Source: Eubacteriaceae bacterium (lineage in GTDB: Bacteria > Bacillota > Clostridia > Eubacteriales > Anaerofustaceae). Taken from it: 44,336 nt of DNA. This document shows, one piece after another, positions 7,676-15,822 of this stretch. The stretch covers positions 1-44,336 of the forward strand of contig WRIY01000021.1 of NCBI GenBank assembly GCA_009782515.1. The letters are read 5' to 3'. The notes under the pieces are model-generated. The model was not told the origin of the DNA. It did no database searches and saw only the letters and a list, made by a program, of their open reading frames with translations. Position numbers and translations under genes: made by a program. Position 1 is the first letter of the stretch; every line of letters begins with the position of its first letter.

Positions 7676-8695
7676 CTAGCTTTCTTCAGTTTCCTCTTGG
7701 GCAGGAGATTCGGGCTCCTCAGCCTTCTTCTTTCTTGTGCGCTTTGGCTTAGCTGGCGCCTCTTGCTCTTGAGTTGTCTCCTCGTAGGCGGGCCCGCTCA
7801 AAAATATCGCATCAGCGTCTTGCGCTGCCTGTTCATTGCCATCTTGCATCAGGCTGTCGACAGGGGAGATGTCAAAGTACCCAGCATCGATTTCAGTTTC
7901 TATTGTTTCAGATTCAGCTGAATCCCATCCGTAGTAAGCATCTTCATTGCTTTCGCTTTCAGCTTCATCGATAACAGCAGGCGCAGCAGCAGTGGGCGGC
8001 ACAGCATCCTGCTCTTGATTAAACGCTTCTGGAGCCTGTTTTCTGGGTTTGCCCATAGGCACTCTGTTAGAATAGAGTACAAGGCATGTATAGATTAAGC
8101 CAATTGCAGCGATAATCCCAAGGCATGCCAGAGAGGCGCTGCCTAAAGCGTTTTGCCCATAAAATAAGCTGAAAGCATAAAAAGCAGCGCATGAAGCAAG
8201 GCCTGCAATTACAGAAAGCGCAGCGTTGATAGATCCCAAAACCTTATTTCTGTAGTAGCTTCTCGTTATTCCTTCAGTGCGGGCTATTTCACGCTTTGTG
8301 TCGCTGATTAGAGGGTATGCAGCGCTAACAGGGCCGATGAGAAAGCTTCTTAGCCTTTTGGTGTACTCCTGCTTTTTGGATACAGGCATATAGACATCCT
8401 CTAATATCTCTCGAATGAGGTCTTCACAGATTATTCTCACGGATGTAAGCTCAAGAGGGTTTAGTCCATGCCTTCTGGCTGTTGAGTTTATAAGCGCATC
8501 AATAACCTCCAGCTCAGGCAAGCCATTTTCAGCTATGTAAGGCCGAAGCGCATATAGAATTTCCCTGTCTGCAAGCGACGACGCTGCAACTTTATCGGAT
8601 TGATCGCCTATGCGCCTTATCCATGTATTTATGAAGAACACTATCATGCTGCTTGAAATAAAGGCCAGGGCAGTTAAAATCCATTGTTGATCCAA
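7676..8695 (-). CDS. Membrane protein with a long acidic cytoplasmic tail, unknown function
   Basis: 339 residues from a TTG start with AGGA about ten bases upstream. Predicted segments: a membrane helix at about 6-24, a charged helical region 25-150, two close membrane helices at about 155-177 and 183-207, then a ~130-residue low-complexity tail rich in Glu, Gln, Ala and Asp (210-339). Near the end a basic patch, KPKRTRKKK, sits inside acidic sequence. I do not recognise a family. The layout (helical N-part, double membrane hairpin, disordered acidic tail) would fit a membrane scaffold, but that is only a description. It is convergent with the deacetylase gene across a terminator and divergent from the GIY-YIG gene. 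Confidence 0.75.
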   Translation of the reverse strand: MDQQWILTALAFISSSMIVFFINTWIRRIGDQSDKVAASSLADREILYALRPYIAENGLPELEVIDALINSTARRHGLNPLELTSVRIICEDLIREILEDVYMPVSKKQEYTKRLRSFLIGPVSAAYPLISDTKREIARTEGITRSYYRNKVLGSINAALSVIAGLASCAAFYAFSLFYGQNALGSASLACLGIIAAIGLIYTCLVLYSNRVPMGKPRKQAPEAFNQEQDAVPPTAAAPAVIDEAESESNEDAYYGWDSAESETIETEIDAGYFDISPVDSLMQDGNEQAAQDADAIFLSGPAYEETTQEQEAPAKPKRTRKKKAEEPESPAQEETEES

Positions 8696-8816
8696 TAAAT
8701 TGGCTTCCTTTCAATAAAATATCTTTTATAGTGCTATAATGTATCTTAGTCGATTATACCATGCAGCTGTGTTCGTTGCTGTAACTAACCCGTAATTGAG
8801 CTGAAAGGACAATCAG

Positions 8817-9179
8817 TTGGATAAACAGAGAAGAAAAGAGCTAAAAGACGCTGCCAAACAGGAAAAAGTTTGGCTTGGAGCCTACAAACTTATAAACAAA
8901 GAGAGCGGGAAGGTTTTTATTGGCACATCGCGAAACCTTAAAAACCAATGGGACAGGCTTTCTATGCAGCTAAACAATAAATCGCACCCGAACAGGGAGC
9001 TGCAAGACGCCTGGAATGAATCTGGCAAAGAATCGTTTGAGTTCGAGGTTTTAGAAGAGCAGCTTGCAGAAGAGGCCCTTGATGCCAAAGGAACGCTTGC
9101 TTCACTTGAGATTAAGTGGGCTGAAAGCCTGAATGCATTTGGCGATAAAGGCTATAATAAGAGAAAATCCTACCTGTAA
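8817..9179 (+). CDS. GIY-YIG nuclease family protein (variant motif)
   Basis: 120 residues, TTG start with AAAGGAC upstream. It contains a compact GIY-YIG domain: GAYKLINKESGKVFIGTSRNLK (about 21-42), then helices LSMQLNNK, NRELQDAWNESGKESFEFEVLEE and a C-terminal KGYNKRK. The signature reads GAY…FIG in place of GIY…YIG, so the second tyrosine is Phe; the conserved Arg after it is present (SRNLK). Stand-alone relatives of this size and layout are frequent in Firmicutes and have no firmly known role; DNA repair or a degraded homing-nuclease ancestry are both proposed for the superfamily. Neighbours give no functional link. Confidence 0.85.
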   Translation: MDKQRRKELKDAAKQEKVWLGAYKLINKESGKVFIGTSRNLKNQWDRLSMQLNNKSHPNRELQDAWNESGKESFEFEVLEEQLAEEALDAKGTLASLEIKWAESLNAFGDKGYNKRKSYL

Positions 9180-9294
9180 GGGCAATGCTATGAGATTATC
9201 TCATATTGTATTGTAAGGAAAAAGATACAGAAATACAGCAGATAAACTGAACAAATAGCTTAAAATAAATTAAAACAAATCTTAGGAGGACAAA

Positions 9295-9723
9295 ATGCCA
9301 AAGCTAAAAAAGGCTTCAACCCTATTGATACTTGCCGCAATGCTCATGCTAAGCGCGTGCAACAATGCAGCCAAACTGCAAGAGTATGATTTTAAAACAG
9401 ACAAAATTCCGTCAATAAATTCAATTATCGGCCAAGAGCGCAAAGTGTCAGGCGTAGCTACAGGCACTGGCACTGATGGGACCTACAAAACTTACACATA
9501 TGAAGCAGATGAGCCACTAAAAGATATTCAAACTTATATTGATGAGCTCCAAGCGCGAGGATGGGTAGTAACAATTTTAGAAGGCGATAATATATCCGGA
9601 AAAGTTCAGATAGGCATTGAATCAAAAGATGAAGGGAAAATACTCCTGGTAACAATCGAATATAGCACAAGCTCTTATAAACTCGATGCCAGGAAGGCGA
9701 CCGGAACGCTGAATCGCTATTAA
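9295..9723 (+). CDS. Putative lipoprotein
   Basis: 142 residues. A signal peptide ends in the lipobox LSAC with Cys22, so the mature protein should be lipid-anchored on the outer face of the membrane. The ribosome site TAGGAGG lies eight bases before the ATG. The mature part has alternating strand-like segments (SGVATGTGTDGTYKTYTYE, GWVVTILEGD, KILLVTIEYSTSSY) and no recognisable domain; the pattern suggests a small α/β sandwich. It stands alone between the GIY-YIG gene and the CRISPR-like repeats. Confidence 0.85.
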   Translation: MPKLKKASTLLILAAMLMLSACNNAAKLQEYDFKTDKIPSINSIIGQERKVSGVATGTGTDGTYKTYTYEADEPLKDIQTYIDELQARGWVVTILEGDNISGKVQIGIESKDEGKILLVTIEYSTSSYKLDARKATGTLNRY

Positions 9724-9796
9724 CCTGCTTATAAAGTGAATTAATTCCCTCATGTTGGATGGCCGGCGCTGCAACTCATCGGAAGCTGCTGAAACC

Positions 9797-9885
9797 ATGC
9801 TCCCCGCACAAGCGGGGATGGACCTGTGCTAAACTGCCTCTATACGCTGCGTCTCCAATGCTCCCCGCAAAAGCGGGGATGGGCG
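9797..9885 (+). CRISPR. Minimal type I-E-like CRISPR: two repeats, one 33-base spacer
   Basis: Two 28-base units start at 9797 and 9858. Both read ATGCTCCCCGC, then A(C/A)AAGCGGGGATGG; the first ends GACC and the second, degenerate at its end, GGCG. The unique spacer is 9825-9857 (33 bases), so the period is 61, exactly that of type I-E arrays. The inner palindrome CCCCGC…GCGGGG and the GGATGGACC end are typical of type I-E repeats. No cas gene and no recognisable leader are in the window. The worn final repeat marks this as the trailing end or a relic. The strand is uncertain. Confidence 0.8.
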
Positions 9886-9927
9886 AAAAAAAGCAAGGCC
9901 TAGAGAGAATCTGGCCTTGCTTTTTTT
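9886..9927. terminator. Bidirectional terminator between CRISPR remnant and pyc
   Basis: AAAAAAAGCAAGGCC (9886-9900), a 12-base loop, and GGCCTTGCTTTTTTT (9913-9927) form a perfect 15-base inverted repeat with A and T tails, usable on both strands. It is the natural terminator of pyc on the minus strand and begins directly after the second repeat. Confidence 0.92.
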
Positions 9928-9948
9928 GTTTCTTTATTTTTTTACGCG

Positions 9949-12900
9949 CTATTCAAGCTCCATGACAAGCTCTTGGGCCTTCACAGCCTGAGCTGGCTCA
10001 ATGTAGCTGTATGCGATAATCCCATCGTCCCTGGCAATGATCTCTGTTTCCATTTTCATAGCTTCAACCACAGCAACTGGCTGGCCCTTAACCACGATAT
10101 CTCCAGGCATTGCCATAACTTTTACTATGGTCCCAGGAATGGGTGAGCCAATGTGCTTCAGGTTGCTGTCTTCAGCAATTCTCACTTCCTTGCGAATCTG
10201 GGTATAGACAGCTTTCTCGTCAGCTATTTGTATTTCCCTCCGGAAACCATTTACTTCGAATACGAATGAGCGTATGCCTTCAGTATTGGTTTCTCCGGCT
10301 GAAACGAGTTTAATGTTCTTTAAAGCGCCTTCTTCACCCATATCTCGCTCATGCTTTTTCTCTTTGAATTCGCCTTGCAGATAGTCAAATGACTCGCCTA
10401 CGTTAAGCCCATAAAAGAAAACATCAGAGTCCATATCGATAAAATCGCCATACTCACGTAAGAACAGCACATAATCCTCATACACTTTTGGATACTGGGC
10501 TGCCGATGTAAGGGCATTGTCCGAAACAAAATACTCAGGGTATTTTTCCACATACATAGCTTTTATAGCCTTTAAGTCAACATCCTCAAGCATAAGGCCC
10601 GGGCGCTCTGTAAAGTAGGGCGCGCCTTTGAGGACTATCTGCCTAAGCTCTTCATCAAAGCCGAATTCAGGCTGGCCGATAAGGCCTTTATAAAACTCTA
10701 TTACGGAGTCAGGGAAGGCCAGGGTAGTGCCCTTCTCCCTGATATTCTCCTTTGTTAAGTCATTTTGAAGCATAAATATAGCCATGTCGCCAACAACTTT
10801 GCTCGACGGGGTTACCTTTATAATGTCTCCAAAAAGCTCATTTGCGTCTTTGTATTTTTGCAATACTTCCTGGAAGCGGTGGCCCATGCCAAAGCTGTCT
10901 ACCTGTGCTTTTAGGTTGGAGTACTGGCCTCCAGGCACTTCATATTTATATATGAGCGTTGTGTTTGTTCTAATGCCTGAGTCGAATTCATTGTATACAG
11001 GCCTGATTTTTTCGAAGTATTGGCTCAATTCTTCCAGCCCGTCCTGATCAAGCGATGACTTTCTGTCATTAAAGGCCATTGCCGCAACAACAGAGTTGAG
11101 GCTTGGCTGGCTCGTAAGCCCGCTCATTGCTGAGAGGGCAGCATCAACAATGTCTACTCCCGCTTGGCTGGCATAAAGCAAAGTAGCGACGCCATTGCCT
11201 GAAGTGTCATGTGTATGAAGCTGTACAGGTATTTTGATTTCTTCTTTTAGGGCCTTTATCAGCTCATATGCAGCGTAAGGCTTAAGCAGCCCGCCCATAT
11301 CTTTGATGCACAGTATGTGCGCGCCCATTGCCTCAATCTCCCTGGCTTTGCGCAAGTAATAGTCGAGGTTGTATTTTGTCTTATCGTCATCCTCAATATC
11401 GCCAGTATAGCAGATTGAGACTTCAGCAATCTTGCCTTCCTTTAGCACCTGCTCAGTCGAGACCTTCATCTGCTCAAGCCAGTTTAGCGAGTCAAAGATC
11501 CGGAAAACATCTATTCCGCAATCAGCGGATCTGTGTATAAACTCCCTTATAAGGTTATCAGGGTAGTTCGTGTAGCCAACAGCATTCGAGCTTCTTGTCA
11601 GCATCTGGAACATGATGTTGGGGATTTTCTCTCTCAAAACCTTAAGGCGCGTCCATGGAGACTCTTTAAGGAACCTGTATGCAGTGTCAAAAGTGGCGCC
11701 TCCCCACATTTCAATGGAGAACAGCTGCGACTCAAGCTTTGAAATCGCAGGAGCGGCTTTGAGCATGTCGCGAGTCCTCATCCTTGTCGCATACAGCGAC
11801 TGGTGGGCATCCCTTAAGGTTGTATCAGTAAAGAGCAGCTCATTTGTATTTTTGATATGTTCTACGACAGCTTCAGGGCCCTTCTCGTCAAGCAGCTGCT
11901 TGAGGCCTTGTGGCGGTGCGCCCTTAGGCACATCAATGCTGATGCCGCGATCAAATGCAGGCTTTTCCCCGCTTCTCTCGCTTGATTTCTCAGCTATAAA
12001 CTTAAGCAGCTTAAATTCCCTGTCATCGAAGAGGCGCAGGTTAAACAGTTCAGGATGCTCATCGATAAATACTGTATCGCAGTTGCCTGACTTGAATATC
12101 TCGTGCTCCAAAACATTAATTAAGAAGTCCTTATTTGTCTTCACGCCTTCAATAACAGTCTCTTTGAGAGTCCTGACCATCTTGCGGCGCGCTTTCTCAA
12201 ATGAATTGTCATATGTAGTTGCCTTGACAAGCAGAGAGTCAAAGTACGGGGAAATCTGGGATCCCGTAAACCCGTTGCCGCCGTCAAGGCGAACACCGGG
12301 GCCTCCCCCTGTTTTGTAGACTTCAATTCTGCCTGTGTCAGGCAGAAAGTTGTTGAGCACGTTCTCAGTTGTAATGCGGCATTCAATCGCAGCCCCTCTG
12401 GTAGTTATGTCTGCTTGGCTGTTTATGCCGATTAATGGATCAGATAGCATAACGCCCTGGGCTATTAGGATTTGGGCCTGCACAACATCAATGCCGCAAA
12501 CCTGCTCAGTAACGGTATGCTCCACTTGGATTCTCGGGTTGACTTCAATGAAGTAGTGGTTTCCAGCTCTGTCCATTAAGAATTCAACTGTGCCGGCATT
12601 CGTATAATTCACGTGCCTTGCAATCTTTAGCGCATCTTCGCATAAAGCTTCACGCTGCTCCTGCGTTATAGACTGGCATGGCGAAAACTCTATTATCTTT
12701 TGGTGTCGGCGCTGTATTGAGCAATCTCGCTCGTACAGGTGCACTATATTTCCGTAGTTGTCTCCAAGCACTTGGACTTCCACATGCCTTGGGGTTGTAA
12801 TAAACTTCTCAAGGAAAATTTCGCCGCTGCCAAACGCTTTTTCAGCCTCTCTAACAGCAGCATCGAAAAGATCAGGCATGTCTACGCTACGCTCGCATAC

Positions 12901-13410
12901 CCGCATGCCTCTGCCGCCTCCGCCAGCTGCCGCCTTTATCATAACAGGGTATCCGATCTCTTCGCCTGCTATGCTGGCCTCCTCTTTGGTAGCAACGCTT
13001 GCGCCTTTTATGACAGGCACTCCGGCTTCTTCGGCTGCTATCTTGGCTTTTACCTTATTGCCTAGAAGATCTATTACCTCCGGAGTTGGCCCGATGAATG
13101 TTATTTCAGCCAAGCGGCATTTTTCAGCAAACTCAGCATTTTCAGCCAGAAAGCCATATCCTGGGTGTATTGCGTCTATTTGGCGGGACTTAGCAATCTC
13201 AATGATTGCTTCCATATTTAAATAAGCATCAGTTGGCGTTCCAGGGCTCTTAATAAGATACGCTTCGTCTGCTTTTGAGCGGAACAGCGACAGTTTGTCT
13301 TCTTCACAGTATATGCTGACCGCTACAAGCCCCATTTCTTGAACAGCGCGAATAACGCGTATAGCGATCTCGCCTCTATTAGCAATGAGGATTCTTTTAA
13401 ATTCCTTCAT
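9949..13410 (-). CDS. pyc: Pyruvate carboxylase
   Basis: Carboxylates pyruvate to oxaloacetate using ATP, bicarbonate and biotin, replenishing the citric-acid intermediates. From the ATG at 13410 it has 1153 residues, the usual full length for the single-chain enzyme. Domains in order: biotin carboxylase (about 1-450, starting FKRILIANRGEIAIRV, with the AAAGGGGRGMR ATP loop), carboxyltransferase (about 525-800, with TDTTLRDAHQSL and a D/H metal site in LHTHDTSG), the pyruvate-carboxylase central domain, and a biotinyl domain with EAMKMETEI near 1117. I chose 13410 because GAGGAG lies five bases upstream and the family starts exactly there; an 18-residue longer frame to 13464 lacks a site. It is divergent from argG. 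Confidence 0.97.
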   Translation of the reverse strand: MKEFKRILIANRGEIAIRVIRAVQEMGLVAVSIYCEEDKLSLFRSKADEAYLIKSPGTPTDAYLNMEAIIEIAKSRQIDAIHPGYGFLAENAEFAEKCRLAEITFIGPTPEVIDLLGNKVKAKIAAEEAGVPVIKGASVATKEEASIAGEEIGYPVMIKAAAGGGGRGMRVCERSVDMPDLFDAAVREAEKAFGSGEIFLEKFITTPRHVEVQVLGDNYGNIVHLYERDCSIQRRHQKIIEFSPCQSITQEQREALCEDALKIARHVNYTNAGTVEFLMDRAGNHYFIEVNPRIQVEHTVTEQVCGIDVVQAQILIAQGVMLSDPLIGINSQADITTRGAAIECRITTENVLNNFLPDTGRIEVYKTGGGPGVRLDGGNGFTGSQISPYFDSLLVKATTYDNSFEKARRKMVRTLKETVIEGVKTNKDFLINVLEHEIFKSGNCDTVFIDEHPELFNLRLFDDREFKLLKFIAEKSSERSGEKPAFDRGISIDVPKGAPPQGLKQLLDEKGPEAVVEHIKNTNELLFTDTTLRDAHQSLYATRMRTRDMLKAAPAISKLESQLFSIEMWGGATFDTAYRFLKESPWTRLKVLREKIPNIMFQMLTRSSNAVGYTNYPDNLIREFIHRSADCGIDVFRIFDSLNWLEQMKVSTEQVLKEGKIAEVSICYTGDIEDDDKTKYNLDYYLRKAREIEAMGAHILCIKDMGGLLKPYAAYELIKALKEEIKIPVQLHTHDTSGNGVATLLYASQAGVDIVDAALSAMSGLTSQPSLNSVVAAMAFNDRKSSLDQDGLEELSQYFEKIRPVYNEFDSGIRTNTTLIYKYEVPGGQYSNLKAQVDSFGMGHRFQEVLQKYKDANELFGDIIKVTPSSKVVGDMAIFMLQNDLTKENIREKGTTLAFPDSVIEFYKGLIGQPEFGFDEELRQIVLKGAPYFTERPGLMLEDVDLKAIKAMYVEKYPEYFVSDNALTSAAQYPKVYEDYVLFLREYGDFIDMDSDVFFYGLNVGESFDYLQGEFKEKKHERDMGEEGALKNIKLVSAGETNTEGIRSFVFEVNGFRREIQIADEKAVYTQIRKEVRIAEDSNLKHIGSPIPGTIVKVMAMPGDIVVKGQPVAVVEAMKMETEIIARDDGIIAYSYIEPAQAVKAQELVMELE

Positions 13411-13686
13411 AAATAACTCCTCTGCAGATCCCCTCGCCTTGGTGAGCATGCCAGGCTCTAGCAAGGCATTTTAGATATTATATTAGATAAGGGCAATATT
13501 CGCAAATAAAGATATGAGATTTTGCCTATTCCCCTCTTGTTTTTCCCATTATTAACCTTCATTTGAAAAAGAGTGCCATTTTTTGGCTGTGATTTTGGAC
13601 CTCACTGGACAGGCAAGCCGTTAGGCAGTTTAAAGGCAGCGCTATGCGAAACGCGAGAAATGGGCAAATTGTATCAGGCTGGTTGC

Positions 13687-13715
13687 TTGACACATGTATA
13701 ATTATACATTATCAT
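13687..13715 (+). promoter_or_regulatory. argG promoter
   Basis: Perfect -35 TTGACA (13687-13692), a 17-base spacer, and -10 TATCAT (13710-13715). Transcription would begin near 13722, just ahead of the GTGGAGG ribosome site. Confidence 0.8.
13694..13709. promoter_or_regulatory. ARG box (ArgR/AhrC operator) in the argG promoter
   Basis: ATGTATAATTATACAT is a perfect 16-base palindrome. Its core TGTATAATTATACA matches the arginine-repressor consensus TGNATWWWWATNCA at every position. It fills almost the whole spacer between -35 and -10, so a bound repressor would block RNA polymerase. This predicts arginine repression of argG. Confidence 0.85.
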
Positions 13716-13737
13716 GTATGAAATAGTGGAGGAAACA

Positions 13738-14958
13738 ATGGACGAAAAACTAAAAATAGCTCTGGCATACTCTGGCGGGCTTGATACTAGCACGATCGTT
13801 CCATGGCTCATTGAAAACTATGACTGTGAAGTTTATGCAATTTTAGTTAATATTGGCCAAGATGAAGACATCGACGACGCCATTGCGCGTGCCTTGCAGT
13901 ATGGGGCCAAAGGCGCATACGCCATAGATGCTGTAGACGAATTCGCCGATGAGTACTTGCTGCCGATGCTCAAATCAGGGGCAGTTTATGAGAACAAATA
14001 TTTGTTGGGCACATCAGTTGCAAGGCCCCTTATCGCCAAGCGCTTAATTATGAAAGCAAAAGAGCTCGGCTGCACAGCTATAAGCCATGGCGCAACGGGA
14101 AAAGGCAATGACCAAGTTCGATTCGAACTGACAACAATGGCCCTGGCGCCTGAGATGAAAATAATCGCCCCATGGAGAGAGTGGAGCATACGAAGCAGGG
14201 ACGACGCTTTGGCCTATCTGGAGGGCAAAGGCATTCATTTGCAGGTGGCAGCTGAAGAGACTTATTCAAGAGATGCTAACTTATGGCATTTGTCCCATGA
14301 GGGCTTGGAGCTTGAAAGCCCGGCCAACGCGCCGGAATATACGCCAAAGCTCCTAAAGCTGACTTCTCTTTTAGAGGAGACGCCTGATGAAGCCGAGGAA
14401 ATATCTATAGACTTTGAGCAAGGCAAGCCAGTAGCGCTTAATGGCGAGAGCCTAAGCTTTGCAGATATGATAAGGGCGCTAAACAAGATTGGCGGCAAGC
14501 ATGGCATTGGCATCGTTGATCTGGTGGAAAACCGCGTTGTAGGGATGAAAAGCAGGGGAGTGTATGAAACCCCAGGCGGAACTATACTCGTTTATGCGCA
14601 CAATGACCTTGAAGAGCTGTGCCTCGACAAAGAGTCATCTCTGTTCAAGCGCTATGTTGCCCTTAAATATGCTGAGGTTGTATACCAGGGCAAGTGGTTC
14701 CTGCCTCTGAAAACAGCGCTGGATTCATTCATTGATGAGACTCAGAAGACAGTCACAGGCAATGTTAAGCTAAGGCTGTATAAAGGGAACATCATATCAG
14801 CAGGCAAAACAAGCCCATACACCCTTTACAGCGAAGAGATCGCTTCATTTACTACCGGCTCGCTGTATGATCACCATGATGCTGAAGGGTTCATAAAGCT
14901 GTACGGTTTGCCGCTTAAGATGCACGCTGCTGTGCGCGAAATCCAAAAGAGCGAATGA
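13738..14958 (+). CDS. argG: Argininosuccinate synthase
   Basis: Joins citrulline and aspartate with ATP to argininosuccinate, the second-last step of arginine synthesis. 406 residues, normal for the family. The N-terminal PP-loop SGGLDTS is at 12-18, and the central motifs HGATGKGNDQVRFE and YSRDANLWHLSHEG are intact. I chose the ATG at 13738 because GTGGAGG precedes it by five bases; an ATG at 13714 lies inside the -10 element and cannot be used from that promoter. argH does not follow; the gene stands alone under its own ARG-box promoter and ends in a terminator. Confidence 0.97.
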   Translation: MDEKLKIALAYSGGLDTSTIVPWLIENYDCEVYAILVNIGQDEDIDDAIARALQYGAKGAYAIDAVDEFADEYLLPMLKSGAVYENKYLLGTSVARPLIAKRLIMKAKELGCTAISHGATGKGNDQVRFELTTMALAPEMKIIAPWREWSIRSRDDALAYLEGKGIHLQVAAEETYSRDANLWHLSHEGLELESPANAPEYTPKLLKLTSLLEETPDEAEEISIDFEQGKPVALNGESLSFADMIRALNKIGGKHGIGIVDLVENRVVGMKSRGVYETPGGTILVYAHNDLEELCLDKESSLFKRYVALKYAEVVYQGKWFLPLKTALDSFIDETQKTVTGNVKLRLYKGNIISAGKTSPYTLYSEEIASFTTGSLYDHHDAEGFIKLYGLPLKMHAAVREIQKSE

Positions 14959-14969
14959 GTAAGTAAAAT

Positions 14970-14996
14970 AGCCCTCTTATGAGGGCTTATTTTTTA
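14970..14996. terminator. Terminator between convergent argG and GatD-like gene
   Basis: AGCCCTC (14970-14976), loop TTAT, GAGGGCT (14981-14987), then TATTTTTTATT. It serves argG; the minus strand lacks a comparably clean T run. Confidence 0.85.
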
Positions 14997-15027
14997 TTGC
15001 GCAAATAGAATTTATGCAATTCGCGCC

Positions 15028-15813
15028 TTAGTTCTTGCCATGATCAAGCCTTGAGTGGTCATGCTTGGCAACCTTTATGTCAATAAAGCGCTTTATTTCA
15101 TCATTAGACATTCTCTCGAGCTCATACTCGGCTTTTCGCCCTTCTACAGCTATGCCCTTTTGCCTGGCGGCATATAAAAGAATAGCTTCAGCGAACCAGG
15201 GATTCTTAACAAAAACAGGCCCCAAAAGGTTTGTGAAGACAAAGCTTCCTTTTAAAATGCCCTCATGCATGCCTTTGTCATTGCCGTATCCGTATTCGTT
15301 TATTCCAAGAGGCGTTTCGCCTTTGCCAAGGCTAACCCTTACGATCTGAATCTGGCCCCCAACGACCTCCATTTGCTCTCCAAACAGCTCACAGGCGAGC
15401 ACGCTGTCATTGGAATAGCAAACAGAAAGCTCCGTTAAGCTCGCATCAACAAACCCCAGGCCTGAAAACTTGCTGCCGTCAAGCCTGGTGCACTCTGAAG
15501 CAAAGGCAGCTATTGTAGTGCCTATTACAACCATGGGCTTTGCCTTGGCCAGATGCTCTTCAAACGCTGCTTTATGCTCCTTCAGCGCTCCGGCCAAATA
15601 CTGGGCTGTTGAAAGCTCCCCCGGAGACATGAGCACAATGTCAAACCCGCTCAAATCGCCTGTGCGCTCAACGCTGTCGATCCTTGAGACAGACAAGTTA
15701 ATGCCTATATTTTCGGCTGCTTTCCCGAAAGCCCAAATATTGCCGCGGTCGCCGTGAAGGCTAAGCAGGTCCGGGTACAAATACACTAAGCTGATAGCAT
15801 TGCTGCTGCTCAT
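15028..15813 (-). CDS. GatD-like glutamine-amidotransferase-fold subunit lacking catalytic Cys and His
   Basis: 261 residues, aligning along its length with GatD, the glutaminase of the lipid II amidating complex MurT-GatD. Shared landmarks: LYPDLLSLHGDRGNI at 12-26, DGSKFSGLGFVDA at 112-124, a YGYGNDKGMHEGIL segment at 174-187, and LLGPVFVKNPW near 196-206. Where GatD has its nucleophile Cys (CGGYQ, C94 in S. aureus) this protein has GTTIA, with Gly98; where GatD has the catalytic His (YLHGP, H189) it has NLLGP, with Leu197. The ENHGG segment is also lost. It should therefore not hydrolyse glutamine. It starts ten bases after the MurT-like gene with a GGAGGG site, so the two are co-expressed. 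Family assignment is firm; function is open. Confidence 0.85.
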   Translation of the reverse strand: MSSSNAISLVYLYPDLLSLHGDRGNIWAFGKAAENIGINLSVSRIDSVERTGDLSGFDIVLMSPGELSTAQYLAGALKEHKAAFEEHLAKAKPMVVIGTTIAAFASECTRLDGSKFSGLGFVDASLTELSVCYSNDSVLACELFGEQMEVVGGQIQIVRVSLGKGETPLGINEYGYGNDKGMHEGILKGSFVFTNLLGPVFVKNPWFAEAILLYAARQKGIAVEGRKAEYELERMSNDEIKRFIDIKVAKHDHSRLDHGKN

Positions 15814-15822
15814 ATGCCCTCC

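Larger units (their letters stand above)
13411..13737. other. Intergenic region between divergent pyc and argG
   Basis: This 327-base stretch holds no convincing gene. On the minus strand a TATAAT at 13477-13482 is a likely -10 for pyc, with only a weak -35. On the plus strand the argG promoter and arginine box lie at 13687-13715. The remainder, 13490-13680, shows nothing I can name. Confidence 0.6.

Noticed and set aside
11612-12319. 235-residue open frame antisense to pyc
   Set aside because: It lies wholly opposite the well-conserved biotin-carboxylase part of pyc, has Ser-rich shadow composition and no ribosome site.
13714-13737. Earlier ATG for argG
   Set aside because: The ATG is part of the -10 element TATCAT, so it would not be transcribed; GTGGAGG precedes the ATG at 13738.
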